A DNA stretch of 64,000 nucleotides from Mesomycoplasma ovipneumoniae SC01 (GTDB taxonomy: Bacteria; Bacillota_I; Bacilli_A; Mycoplasmatales; Metamycoplasmataceae): the NCBI RefSeq assembly GCF_000218525.1, contig NZ_AFHO01000010.1:1-64000 (forward strand), read 5' to 3'. Below the pieces are notes generated by a model. The model made no database searches. It was not told the origin of the DNA and worked only from the letters and a program-made list of their open reading frames with translations. A program made the position numbers and the translations under genes. Position 1 is the stretch's first letter; each line of letters starts with the position of its first letter. This document shows positions 34,425 through 46,712 of the stretch, in pieces.

Positions 34425-36792
34425 ATGAAACCGCCAAATTATCATCTACCGATTCTTCAAAAAGAGAAGAACTAAATTTCTTTACCAGGATTCGGTATGT
34501 CCCTGATTCTTCTGCTGAATATCTTATTAACTCAACGTTCGAATTTCCTGAAGAACCAGAATTTAAATAGATGCTTTGCCAATTGTCCCCCACCTTTTTT
34601 TGCAATTTTAAATCATAATCGCTAAATAATGTATTTTTCTGTTTTTCAAAAAGTGCTTTTTTATTTAACCACTCATAAAGATATTTAGGATCATATTCAT
34701 CTTCAATACTTGATTGTGGATGATATTCACCATACATTGCTCCTGGGTTATTATCGAAAATATATCCTGCACCATATTTAAGTAAATTAGCGTACCACGA
34801 ATAAAAACGAGAATCATTTCATGTTACGGGTTTTGTTAGTCCTGCGTTAAAAGCTCAAGCAAGTGAAGCTTTTATTTTGTTTCCTTGGTTTAATTTTATT
34901 TCTGGTGATACATAAACATATTCATCAGTGTTTTGAAATGATACAGAAAAAGTTTTTAAATTTTTTATTGCCTTTTGTATATTGGCGAAATTAATTTGTC
35001 CAGCCCCAACCGCTGTATCAAAACCACTTGACTTAGATTCGTGCTCATTTTCATAATTTAGCAAATATCGCCATTTGCTGAGATTATCAAGGTAATTATC
35101 AATCGAAGACCATGTGTTTCGCTTTTCATTTTCTTTTTTTGTAGATTCAACAAAATTCTTTATACCTTGATAGTCTAATTTGCTATCTACCGCGGATGAA
35201 GACAACACACTCTTTATTGCTGGAATAATATTTTTTTTATCAAATGAATGACGATTTGAACCAATTATGGTTGAGACTATACCAGTTACAATTGGCGCAG
35301 AAAAACTAGTTCCTGATTTTGGTGATTCTTGATCAGATAAGCCAACTATATTCTCGCCTGGAGCAACTATGAGCGGTTTAGGCAAGCCTTTTAGACCCTT
35401 TGGTAATAATCTATTACTAAAATTGCTTGCGTAGAAATTTTCTTTTGTACCAAAACTAGAGCCAACAACAATAGAATTTATTGCATTAGCATACCCAGAT
35501 ATGTAACCATATTTTTCTTCAGAATTCTTAATATCATTTTTTCATTTATCATCATATTCATTTCCGGCAGCAAAAATATTTATAACACCATATTTTCTTG
35601 ATAGAAAATCCAAATAATAAAGATGATCAATATATCGAGAGACAGAGTTTTTTAATATAGAATTATTACCATAAATATCTTTGAATTCAGCATCAACGTC
35701 TTTTTTACCTATGAAATTAAATCCATAGCTATGGTTTATTACTCTAACCCCTTTTTCAATTATTAGTTTTTCAAAAATTGACATTCAAACAGGGGAATCA
35801 AACGTTACTTCTTTACCCAAATTTGCGAGATGCAAATCAGTATTAAATGCAAATCCGCTCTTTCCTACTATTATTCCAGAAACCAAACTGGCGTGATCAT
35901 TTTGATTTTCATTAGTTTTTTTTGAATCAGCGCGACCTATATTATAGTAATTAACCAAGTATTTGGGAATTTGGGCTTTGAGTCAATCGCTTTCATCATA
36001 GGTGCCGCTCATACCTACTTCAACTACTCCGACTTTTTCGCGCGTATAAGGTTCTGAATACTTATAATCAACTATTTCCTGTTCTTTTGTAAAATAATCT
36101 TTGGTATTACTTAAATATGAATAATAGTAGGCGGCATGTTCTAAGTTGTTGTAAAATATTTTGGGTTTAGCTTCTTGGTTTAAAGATTTAGCGGAATAAG
36201 TCGGGAGTGAATCCGAGTTTGTCGTATTTTCTATATTATTAATTACTAATGAAACAAAATCTAGTTTTTCTAATAATTCGAGGGATTTTTTTTCAGCGAG
36301 TGAATTAATATTAATTCATATTATTGGCGACAATTTGCTTATATAGCTACTATTTATTTTTATATTATTTTCTTCAAAGAGCGAAGTTATTTGTTTTAAA
36401 TATTCATTGTTTTTAGTTTGATAATATTCAACATTCTCACTTAAGGAATTATTGTTGGTATCAATTAAATCTAAAAATATTTTAATATCTACATTTTCAG
36501 CTTTTACAACATTTTGAACATCACTAGATTTTAGTAATGAAAAAGCTGTTAATTTTTGATTAGACTGTCTACTAAATATTTTTTTATTTTTTTGCTTAAA
36601 ACCAACAAGTTCTTCTTGTGATTTTGATAATTTGTTGTCGTAATTAATTTTATTAGCAAAAGTATTTGTAAAATTACTAGTTTTGTTAGATTCTGGTGAA
36701 AGTGTGGACGAAATAAGGCCTGAAAAAATTGGTACTGCTAAAAACGATAGTAAAGGGAATAACTTAAATAGTTTATTTTTTGACATTTTCAT
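34405..36792 (-). CDS. Subtilisin-like (S8) surface protein with Asp-to-Glu at the catalytic acid
   Basis: 795 residues. N-terminal membrane/signal segment (LFPLLSFLAVPIFSGLI), pro-region to about 230, then an S8 fold. The catalytic His300 (NDHASLVSGIIVG), the oxyanion Asn (FAAGNE) and Ser496 (SGTSFSAPIVTGI) are intact. At the position of the catalytic Asp the sequence is VGVVEVG, so the acid is Glu258 instead of Asp. Such a change could weaken or retune proteolysis. The C-terminal domain resembles beta-sandwich domains that follow many subtilases. AGGAGG precedes the ATG by seven bases. First gene of a three-gene operon. Confidence 0.85.
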
Positions 36793-36823
36793 AGCGCATC
36801 CTCCTAATTATCCTTATATAAAC

Positions 36824-36829
36824 ATTATA
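36824..36829 (-). promoter_or_regulatory. -10 promoter of the S8 cluster
   Basis: TATAAT on the minus strand, 31 bases upstream of the ATG. From 36830 to 37196 the DNA is very AT-rich and I see no gene in it. Confidence 0.6.
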
Positions 36830-37199
36830 CATATTTTGATCAACGAAAATCAAAAATAATCAATATTTATATTTTAATTCAGGTTTTACCAGAAAAAATC
36901 ATAAAAGTGAAATATAATAATTTCAATATTACAATATAATAAAATAAAACATTACAAAACAAGGCATTTTTTTGGACTTTATTTTTTATAAATAATTGTA
37001 AATTTTAATATTAAAATATAAAAAAATTTAATATATTCAACAAAAAACTATAATACTTTTCGCATTAAAACGTTGATTATAGGTGTTAAAGAAAAATAGC
37101 AGAATCTAAAATAAAGCCTTAAACCTTGAACATTTAATCTAATACACACTAAAAAACGGGAGTATTTGTCAGTTTTTAAACCACACTTTAAAACAAAAA

Positions 37200-37245
37200 A
37201 AAACAGTTTGAAAAATACAATTTAATTTTCAAACTGTTTTTACAA
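37200..37245 (-). terminator. Terminator of the HAD-nadD-mtn operon
   Basis: AAAACAGTTTGAAAA (37200-37214) is a perfect complement of 37226-37240. On the minus strand it ends in a long T run. It lies 26 bases after the nucleosidase stop. Confidence 0.85.
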
Positions 37246-37270
37246 ATTTATAATAGTGAACAAATATTTT

Positions 37271-37930
37271 TTATATTTTCTCAAGAAGAGCTAAGGCATA
37301 TCTAGCGGCATTTTGAGCGCCTTGTTTTATGTTCAAATTAACTTGGGAAATGTCAAGATTTTGGCCAATTTTATCGCTCAGATATTTAATGCAATAAAAA
37401 TTCAAGCTATTTTTGGCACTTATTTGAGCAAAGGAAAATGCTTCCATATCAAAAAAATCAACAAATTGAAAATCTTTTACTTGATTTTCTTCAAAAATAA
37501 AACTATTTGATGAACCTAAATTAAAATTTTGAGCAGCAATTAAATTATTCTCGTAAAATTTAGGTTCAAATGGTAGTTGGCCTGGCTGATATCAAGGTGT
37601 TTTTGCATCAAGTAGATAAAAACGTTTGGGAAATATCAATTGATTTTTCATTTTTGAAAAATCAATTGATGAACTTCCGCCACAAGCGCCATAATTTATT
37701 ATATTAGTAATTAAAAATTTAACTGCAACTGTTTGGGCAAAAATTGCCGAATTAATTAGGCCAATTTGCGAATGAATATAAAAAAAATAAATATTTTTAT
37801 ATTCATAAACAGGAAAATTTAGGTCTAAAACACTAACATTTTTTATAAATTTCGCCCCAAGCAATTCTAAATTTACTTGTTCTTGCTTATCAGCATAAAA
37901 AATAGCGGTTTTAATTTTGATGTTTTTCAT
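37271..37930 (-). CDS. 5'-methylthioadenosine/S-adenosylhomocysteine nucleosidase-like protein
   Basis: 219 residues of the purine-nucleoside phosphorylase (PNP/UDP) superfamily. Recognisable are the ribose/purine segment VDFFDMEAFSFAQ (the Met-Glu pair that holds the ribose) and CIKYLSDKIG (the Asp acting on purine N7), as well as NYGACGGSSS for the central strand. The usual N-terminal catalytic Glu is not obvious, so activity or substrate may differ. Family members cleave MTA and SAH and recycle adenine. The ATG overlaps the nadD-yqeK stop by 20 bases. Confidence 0.75.
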
Positions 37931-38996
37931 ATAGTTTCATTTGATTGGCTGAGTTTATCATATTTTCATGCTTAATTTTGGACATTCTTACAAGTTGGCT
38001 AAAGGCTTTATTTAAATCTTGTTTTGCTAAGACACGTAATTTTTGAATACCTGAAAACCGACGGCCACGAGCTAATTTATCAGCGACATAAATTGCTTTG
38101 TCAAACATTGACATTTCAAAACAAAGGGTTGTATGACAAGAAATAGCGCGGATTATTTGCTCAAAAGGTAGTAAATAAACATTTTTTAGTCAAATTGAAG
38201 CCGTAAGTTGGTGAAGTTCATAGTCTTGAAGATCTCTGTCATCAATTTTTTGGGATTTAAGAAAATCAATATGTTCTTGTCTGGTTCATTTTTTGGTTAA
38301 ATCATGAAATAAGCCAGCATAATAAGCTTGTTTTGAATCTAGTCCGTAAATTTTAGCATACTCGTTTGAGAGTTCAGCGGTATTTTTTGAATGGATAAAT
38401 CGGTCAGAATTACCAAGAAAACCTTTAAGAATTGAATTAGCATATAAAAAATTAGCGCCAATAAAAGCATTTACTTTTGGATCAAGGCCAAAAAAGTTTC
38501 CATTTCTTATTTGTGAAGAGCTAAAATTGGGCAGCTGGGTTGGCAAAATTAAGGCATTATAACGTTTAATATTTCCTAAATCAGGATAATTTTTACGATT
38601 AAAAACAACAAGTTGGACTTTTTGAAGAATTTCTTTGTAATTTTTCCACTTTTTAAAACTGGCAAGATTATCAGAACCTATTATTAAAAAAAGTTTTGCA
38701 TTAGGATATTTTTGTCTGAAATAATTTACTGTTTCAATTGTATAGCTAATTTTTTTTGCTTTAATTTCATAATTACAAACTTGTGTTTTTTCAATTTGAA
38801 CTAATTTTAGCATTTCAAAACGAAATGCGGGGTCAATATTGTTTTCTTTATTGTTTTTTAACGGATTTATGTAATTTGGCACAAAAAAAAGCATATCTAA
38901 ATTTAAAAAATCGATTGCTTTTTTTGCAATTTGTATATGAGCTTTATGAACGGGATTAAATGAACCGCCATAAATTGCAATTTTTTCTAATTTCAT
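37911..38996 (-). CDS. nadD: Fused nicotinate-nucleotide adenylyltransferase and YqeK-type HD phosphohydrolase
   Basis: 361 residues in one chain. Residues 1-190 are NadD: YGGSFNPVHKAHI with HxxH at 17-20, and FSSSQIRNG (the SSTxIR motif). They make NaAD from NaMN and ATP. Residues about 200-361 are an HD domain: His in NSDRFIHSKNTAELS, HD in GLFHDLTKKW, a later His in YELHQL and Asp in YVADKLARGRRF, the pattern of YqeK, a diadenosine tetraphosphate hydrolase. In Bacillus these are adjacent separate genes; here they are fused. One UGA-Trp lies in the joint region. The start is 2 bases from the HAD stop. Confidence 0.9.
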
Positions 38997-38998
38997 TT

Positions 38999-39919
38999 TT
39001 AATACTCGGTTGCTTCAATTGTAACTGCTGAACGCATAAATTTAACTTTTTTTGATTTTTCAACTTCTTTTACAGGATTTTTTAAAAAACGGCGAATATA
39101 ATCACCAACTCCGCCTTCTTTGTTTGTTTTTTTAAGAATAACGGTTGCATGCTTTTTTACTTGCTGAGGCGAATTTGCCATTGCAACAGAAATTGTTGAA
39201 ATTTCAAACATACCAATATCATTGTAACTATCACCAATTGAAATTATATTTTCTAAGTCAATTTTATAATAGCGCGAAAGCATTGAAACTGCCTTAGATT
39301 TATTAACCCCAATTGCGGTCATGTCAAAAACGTATGTGTGATTTTCTCCTTTTGATCAAGCCGAAAATTCACCTAGATCACCATAGCGTCGCTCTAAATA
39401 TGATTTAAAATCGTTAATGTTTGTAGTTGGTTTTGTATCAAGAATTAAACAAGTCGGTTTTAAAGGTATTTTATGGAAATTTAGACCCGGCTTTAGATTT
39501 TTAATATGGTCAAATCCAAAAACTTGCTCTAATTGTTTATCGCGTTTTTTGATTTTAGCCCATCCAGGTCCTTCAATTGCAAAATTTGAGGTTTCGGCTT
39601 TTACTCGTTTGTCACCCATTATATATAAAATGTCGTTCAAATTTATATAATTAATTGTTGGAATAAATTCAGAGTCAGTTGGGTTGTGAATATAAGCGCC
39701 ATTAAAATTGGCAACAATTGTATTTAGACCTAATTTTTCGTATATTGGTTTTGTTGATCTTCAAGGTCTTCCTGTCAGAATGCAAACAACATGCCCTAAT
39801 TCAACAGCGCGCTTAATTTCTGATTCAGTATCGGGATGAATTTCAGAATTTGCACTATCAGAAAGCACTGTACCATCAAGATCAAGAACAAAAAGATAGC
39901 GATTTTTTGAGGTTTTCAT
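38999..39919 (-). CDS. HAD-superfamily (Cof-type) phosphatase
   Basis: 306 residues. Motif I LDLDGTVL near the N-terminus, motif II ILTGRPW, the Lys motif GVNKSKAVSM and motif IV IGDSYNDIGMF identify a Cof/YidA-like sugar-phosphate or flavin-phosphate phosphatase. The substrate is not predictable. First gene of the operon with nadD-yqeK and the nucleosidase. Confidence 0.88.
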
Positions 39920-39922
39920 TTT

Positions 39923-40210
39923 GTGAAATTATACCATAAATTTACTCGATATTATTATTTTATACCGATACAATTTTTAAAATATCAAAGTGATTTTTTT
40001 GGGAATATTAAATATTTTGATTTCAAAACTAAATTTTTTCCAAAAATTATAAACTTAGTGAGTAAAGCAATCAATTTTGGAAGGATTCTTCTAATTTTGG
40101 CAAGATTTTGGTAAAAAAATTCAAGCAGTAAATTTCCTCATGATTATAGTGAAAAATGACTTGAAGATATAAAAATATGCGCTAAACTTTTGATAGAAAA
40201 ACTTCGTTAA
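39923..40210 (+). pseudogene. Possible decayed ORF, plus strand
   Basis: A reading frame of 95 codons interrupted by one UAA (40112-40114). The part after the stop, FPHDYSEKWLEDIKICAKLL, looks protein-like. Its start overlaps the promoter of the divergent HAD gene. No family recognised; it may be chance. Confidence 0.25.
39928..39933 (-). promoter_or_regulatory. Extended -10 promoter giving a near-leaderless HAD mRNA
   Basis: TGGTATAAT on the minus strand, with only 8 bases between the hexamer and the ATG. Transcription should start within 0-2 bases of the start codon, and no ribosome-binding site is present. Confidence 0.65.
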
Positions 40211-40224
40211 AAAGAGTTTTACTC
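40209..40224 (-). terminator. Short terminator after the SGNH giant gene
   Basis: On the minus strand GAGT-AAA-ACTC is followed by five T. It lies 17 bases after the stop codon; the stem is only four pairs plus neighbours. Confidence 0.4.
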
Positions 40225-40241
40225 AAGTAGTATATTAATTT

Positions 40242-43200
40242 TTAGGGTTTTTTATAATTTTCAGGATAAGTTCCGTCATGGATTTGCTGCAAAATTTGGT
40301 CTCTTAATTTAGGTTGCTTTGTGACATTGAAAAACCGATTTTTGTCAGAATTATAATAAATCATTGTAATCATGTCGTTTAGCATTACGTCAGAAGGTGT
40401 ATAATAAGTGTTTGAAAACCAGCCTTCTTTTTTTACAGGATTACCAATTATTTTGTTAATAAAGGTTTTATAATTAGGATCAGTTTTTTTACTTTTATTT
40501 GATTGTTCACCACTGTGTAATGATGCACGGATTATTTCAGATGCAGTTGAAGAAGAAAAAATACCACCGTAAAATGCCCATTTTCGAGCTACTTCTAAAA
40601 GCTTAGAAATTCTTGATTCATAAGTATAAAAAAGAAGGATTAGCGTTAATCTATAAAGGAGTCTTCCTTTTGATGTTTTTTTGAAATTATCGATTGATAT
40701 TTTGCTAGAACCTGCATTCTCTGAGTGTCAAATTCTATGAAATAATTTTGAAATAGCTTCAAGCTGAGGGTCTTTTTGTTTTGATTTAAAAATTGTATCT
40801 AGTGAAATTCCAGTATAAGTTATATGATTTAATTCTTTTAAAATTGGCGAACCTTCATTTTCCTTTTTATTATCTCAGTTTGGCGAAGCTAAAAATAATA
40901 AATCAAAGAAATCAGCAAGTGATTTAGGTGATATTTTTTGTCCAGTTGGTGTATTTAATGTTAAATTTTGTTCATCAATTAGACCTTGTTGTCTGCTTGG
41001 TGTTTGACTTGTTGAGTCATTTTCACTAATTTTTGGTTCAATTTTAACAACTAAATCAAGATTAATTAATTTTGCAAAATCTAACTTACTAAAAATGGCG
41101 CTGAAAAAACTAGATGCTTCTTTGCTAGAATCTAAAGTTTTAATTGCTTTTAACATTTGATCTAAAATGTCAGAAATTAAAGGATTATCAAACCCTAGAC
41201 CGACAAATTCTTTTAAAAAAGTTTTAGGAATCTCTCTTGGATTTTGAACATTAAATTTAGTCAGAGTTGGGTTGTTGTCTAAATTTAATTTTAAATATGA
41301 GGCAGCTATATCAACGGCTATATCTAAAAATCCATTATGTTTTACTAAAAAATCAAGCACATGTCACAAATAGGCCTTCAAAAATTGGCTATTAGTTTGG
41401 GTTTGCGAACTCTGGCTTTGATCGGTAGTTTTATTAGTATTATCATTAGTTAAAAAATTAGTTAAAATTGATGAAAATGTTTTTACATCTTTAAATGATT
41501 CTTGATTTTTATTTATATGATCTAAAATTCGAAAAATAAAAAGTTTGTTTGCAGAATTTGGCAAAAATTCTAACAACAAACTTTTAAATGTTGGCTCAAT
41601 TTTTTTCTTGGTTTCTTCTGACAGGCCGCTAAAGATTGAAAAACTAGCAATATTTCCAACGCTTAATAGGTTAATTTTTTCTTTGAAAAAATCAGATTTA
41701 AAAATTTTTGTCAATATATTTCAAATATTATCTTTTTCTGATTGATCAATTTGATTATAAACTGTTCCAATTTGTTTGATTAGTTCAACGATAAACTCTT
41801 CATTTCCGATCTCGGTTTCTAATAATGAGTTCAAATTTGAAGTAGAAAACTGACCGCTAGTTAATTTAGTCAAAACAGTAATAATTTTTGTTAAAAAAGC
41901 GTTTTCTTTTGAATAATTTGGGACCTTTTTGTTCAAAATTTGATTTTGTGTTTCTGTTGAAGATGAACTTGGAGATTGTTCTTCAGAACTAGAATCGCTA
42001 AATGGTTGGGCTTTAATTTGAAAATCAGCAATATCTTGACTCACATTTATTTGTTCAGGTTGGTCTGAAAAAATATTTATTGACTCTGGCTCATCGGTGT
42101 AATAACTATCAATATTATTCTTAATTATTTTCTTAATTAGTTTGAAAAAAGATTCAAATTCTGCTTCTTCAAATTGAGTATTAAAAATTTTTTGTGATAG
42201 TTTTGCAAAATTGCCTGTTAGATTTTTCTCTTTTTCGTCTAATTTAACAATAAATTCACCAATAATTTTATTAAAATGTTGCTTTTCAAATAAAGACTTA
42301 ATTAATGAAAAATTATCCAACGGGTTATTAATATTTGCTTTTGCAACTATTTTAAAATAGGAATTAAATAAATCTTTAAGTCCATCAGATTTTAAAAATG
42401 AATCAAAAATTGGAACAATATCTTCACGATATTCTTCTGGAATACTTGATAAGCTTGATCGAATTTGCTCAGAAATAGGCTCAGTTTTCATTACTTCTGC
42501 AATTAATGAAGAAATTTTATCTGGAGTAATTTTACTTGGATCTTGGGTACTTGTTGCCGCTGAAGAATAGTAATTATTTGCAATATCAACACTAAAACTA
42601 TCAAATAAAGTCTCAATAACCGACTTTTTAGGGGTTGGATTATTAGAAATTGCATCAAAAATAATGGTAATTAATGATTTTATTATTAAAGGCGGTTGAA
42701 TTGTTGTCTCACTTTGAATACTTAGAATTGAATCCCTTAGTTTTGTCAAAATATCACGAACAAGTTCTAAAATTGTATTAACAGAATCTTGTGATAAATT
42801 AAGCTTATATGCATCCAAAATTGCCTGTAAAAATTGCGAAATTGAGTCTCAAGTTGTTGTGTTGCCTAAAAAAAGTGTAAAAACTTCTTCAATTAATTGA
42901 GAATTTTCTTTAAGGAAATTCTCAATTAACGAATTGAAATCAGGGTGCTGTTCAAACTTTTTATTGTCAAAAAAATATTCAATAAGTTTTGAAAGTAATT
43001 TTTCAACTTCTGAAGATTCAAAAAAGTTAGATAAAATATTTAAAAGCGGTTCTTGAATTTTTGGATTGTTAAAAAAACTATTTTTGTCTAATTTTTCGAT
43101 TAATTGCTTATGTAAAAAAGATTGATCAAAAAGGTTTTTGAAAAATAAAACCAAATCTTGATTGGAAATTTTGCTTTGAAAATCAAGACTAGCAAGACTT

Positions 43201-46200
43201 TTTAAAAGTGCATAAATTTGTTCTTGGCTAAAAAAATTATTTAGAAAATAACTAGAAAAATTTTGAAATGAAAGTTGTTGATCCAAAAGCGTGATTTTTG
43301 CTGAATATTCTTGAATTTCTGGTTGATTATTTGCTTTTTTGGCTGCTTCAAGGTTATTTTTGAGAGAATCATACTCGGCAAAATTTAATTTTGTAAAAGT
43401 TTCGAAAGTATTTATTGCGCCTTTAACAAAATCAAAAATTAAATTGTTAGTTGGACTTGTTTTATCATTTTTTCAAATTTGATATTTAGTGTAAAAGTCT
43501 TCAAAAATTAGTCTAATAATTTGCGAAAAAGTTTCGATTGACTTAGGTGTTAGACCTTGGTCAGTCAGTGAATTGCTAATTAAGTTAATTAGGCTAGTTA
43601 AGAACTTTTGGTCTTGAACATTTTTTGCAATAAAAGCGTAAATATTTTCTTCAAGTTTTGGTAAATTATTAGCTAAAAACTGAAAACCAAAACGGTTTAA
43701 ATCATCAATTCGCTGATATGTGCTTTTATTTACTAAAAAATCATTAATTGCAGAATTTACGATATCTGATAAAGGTTTGAATGAATTTGAAACTAAAAAA
43801 TCTTTAACCGAATCAAAAAGGAAGGAAAAACTAGCAAAATTTGGTGAAGAACTATCAATAAAGTTGCTTAGATCAAATTTTGTTAAAATTGGGTAAAATT
43901 TATTAAGTAATTTTTTAAGTGATTCAATTTGATTATTACTTAAGTCAAAACTTAAAAGTTCATGAAATAAATCAATTAAATTTTTGGAATCTTTAAAGAA
44001 AGTTGTGTAATTTGTATAAATTTGGTCAGAAAAAATTGATGAAATGTTCTCAGTAACATCTTTATAATCGCTCTGCTTAATAACATTTAAAAAGTTTTTA
44101 GCGGCAAGATTATTCAATTTGGTCCAAACATTTGTTCGCACAATAACATCAGCGAGCGAAACTAAAAGATCAGTGAGCGAATCTTGATCATCTTTTGGCA
44201 AATTAAAATTAAAATTATCGTTAATAATTCCAACTAGAACCTGAACAGAGTCATGATGCTTTAGCGTTTCAGAAATAAAATTGCGGATAAAACTAACATT
44301 ATCAGCGTCATTTTCTGGATTTTCAAGGTAAGTTTGGATTATTTGCTGAAAAGTTGCAGAATTTTCATAGTCTTTTGTGCGAAGCTGAAAATCAGTAATT
44401 ATTTTTGTAAATAGTTTTCTAATAGAATCAAAAGTAAAAACTACCTTCAAATTATCTTTATATGCAACATCAACTTGGATAATATTGTTAATTATAAGAT
44501 CCTGAACTAAACTTTGACCAAAAATAGAAGCAAAAATTAGTTCTTTAGTTTTTTCAGGATTTTCACTGGCAAATTCAGAAGTTACAACAGTATTTAAAAC
44601 ATCAATTATCTGTTTTTCATCAAAGTCAGCAAAAATTTGATTAACTAAATCAGAAATTGTCGCCTTTTCTCAGTTTTGAGTGTTAATAATATTTTGAACA
44701 TAAGTCTGAAAACGCGCAATTATTTGACTAAAAAAGCCACTTGAGAAAATTTTTTGCAAAATTTGAGCAAAAGAAGCACCAGCTTTTTGGTTTTCCTTTC
44801 AAAAATCAGTTAAAGTTTTTTGCACACCTGGATTATTTTGGAGCCCTAACTGGACAAAACGGCTTAAAAAATCACCAAAATTATTATTTAATATAACATT
44901 CACAAAATTTTCAAGCGGTGATTTTTCAGTTTTTTGAATATCTGCAGTCGTTCTTGTTTCGATTTGAGAGGTCTCAGAAATAAACTTATCAGTTGAGCCT
45001 TCAAGACTTAAGGCCACAAGAATTTGTGAATTTGGTGCTATATTTAAAATACGACGATAATTATTTAAATCTTTTTCGATATAATCTTTATCTCAACCTA
45101 ATTTTTGGTCTGCTTCATTTCTAAATGGAATGTCTTGTTCAAAAGCAAGTTTGAACAAGAGGTCTTGGGCCATTTTTTTATAACCTTTTGTTGAAGGGTG
45201 AATATCTAATTCTTTTGTTGCAAATTCGCTTGGATTTTCTTGTCAAATTTTTTCATTATACAAGTCAACATACTGAACTTTTTGAATTCTGGCAACTTCT
45301 CTAATCGTTGTATTTAAACGTTTTATTGCTAAATTAGCGTAGTTTTCGGGCAAACCTATTTCATTTGTTAGTAATTTTTCAAAAAATTTAACAATATTTG
45401 ATGTCAAAGAATTATATCCGACTAAAACAATTCGAACATTAGGATTGATTTTGCGCAAACTTTCAACTAAAGTTAGCAAATTTCGATAAATTTTTTGGTA
45501 GGTTAGTTCAATATTTTGCATAAATTCAAAACTTGCTTCAGCTTTTGTAGCAAGTTTTTGCAATGGTTTTGCAATTACACGAAAATCAATAGATTCAATT
45601 AAATCATTTGCCCCTAATGAAAGTGTTATTAAATTTGATTCTTGAATTTTTTTGTGGAGTTTAGGAAAACTTGTTGCCGAAAAGTCATCAAAAACATCAC
45701 GAATTTGTTGTCCATATGGCGAATTTAATTTTTTGTCTAGATGATAATTGAAACGAAAATGTGTTTTGTCTAAATTTTTGTATTTTTCATTTTCGGGATT
45801 AAGTAAATATAGTCAATCTGTGATTGTTGTTCAGGAAAGGGCCAAATTATCGAACGATTTAAGGGCATTTGGATTAACTTTCTGAATAAAATTAGCAAAA
45901 AAGGCAGGATACGAAAGTCCTTTTACTTGATTATTTTCATCAAGCATACCTCTAACATCAAAAGAATAATCCCAGTTAAAACCAGCAGAAATCGAATCAC
46001 CTAATGATAAATAATTAATTTTATCCAAAAGCTCTTCAGTTTCTTGGACCGAGTGGGTAATTGGTATGTTAATTTGATCTCTTTCATCACGATTTTTTAT
46101 ACCAATCAAAGTAATTCCAGAAATTGTTAAAGATAAGGTGCTAAAACCTAAAAATATTTTGAATGCTTTAGAAAAATCAGGTTTTGAGATATTTTTTTTC

Positions 46201-46202
46201 AT
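40242..46202 (-). CDS. Giant SGNH/GDSL hydrolase surface protein, 1,986 residues
   Basis: Predicted membrane-anchored or secreted protein (N-terminal helix FLGFSTLSLTISGITLIGI). Residues about 60-360 are an SGNH/GDSL esterase domain: nucleophile Ser70 in YLSLGDSISAG, block III LSLGANDLI, and the catalytic His335 in LDIHPSTKGY. The other 1,600 residues are helical repeats built from short units with FVN.IL, LL..F, SLISLL-like patterns, interrupted by Ser/Gln/Thr-rich linkers near residues 1400-1420 and 1590-1600. All segments stay in one frame when UGA is Trp. GDSL enzymes of mycoplasmas act on lipid or ester bonds of host membranes; the target here is unknown. The start at 46202 is chosen by its signal-like N-terminus; a TTG at 46268 is in frame. 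Confidence 0.85.
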
Positions 46203-46302
46203 TATTTTACCCCGCTTCTTTTTGTTATTCCAGATTTTTTTTGATAAAAATCGATTAGATTGTTCCAATTAGTTAAGGAGCAAACTAGAAAATAAAATTT
46301 AA

Positions 46303-46308
46303 ATTATA
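46303..46308 (-). promoter_or_regulatory. -10 promoter of the SGNH giant gene
   Basis: TGTATAAT on the minus strand, about 100 bases upstream of the ATG. Confidence 0.5.
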
Positions 46309-46319
46309 CACTAAATAAG

Positions 46320-46675
46320 TTTAAAAAACTCAGATAATTATTTTTTTCTGATTATTTATTTTGATACTTAGAAATAAAAGCTTTTGTTTTGTTTATTTGG
46401 CTAACTTTGGCAGTATAAATTCCAAAACCTAATCAAAAACTAGGCTGAAATCGTGCCAATTAAGTGTCAACGTTCCTTATTTTTTTGCTTTTTACATCCT
46501 AATTTTGAATTTAGGTGTCTTTTTTGGGTTATTTTTTTAGTTTTTTTGGGTTTGATTTTGAACTAATTTTTCTGGTAGTAAATTTGAATGTTGGTAAGTA
46601 AATTTATCTGTGGTTTTTTTGCATTAAATTAAAAAAAGGAAATTAAATAAATAATTCCCTTTTTTTTGATGCTTT
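46320..46675. other. Gene-free T-rich spacer
   Basis: About 350 bases without an ORF that I can support. The plus strand is T- and G-rich. GGAAATT and AATTCCC at about 46638-46661 flank a small hairpin followed by T, possibly a second terminator. Confidence 0.4.
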
Positions 46676-46712
46676 GAAAAAATCAATTAACTTAGTTAAT
46701 TTTTTGATTTTA
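46676..46712 (-). terminator. Terminator of pdhC-pdhD
   Basis: On the minus strand the palindromic core TTAACTAAGTTAA sits between AAAAA and a GATTTTTTC tail directly after the pdhD stop codon. Confidence 0.5.

Noticed and set aside
36830..37196. AT-rich spacer upstream of the S8 cluster as a replication origin
   Set aside because: No DnaA-box cluster and no dnaA/dnaN genes nearby; it is simply AT-rich.
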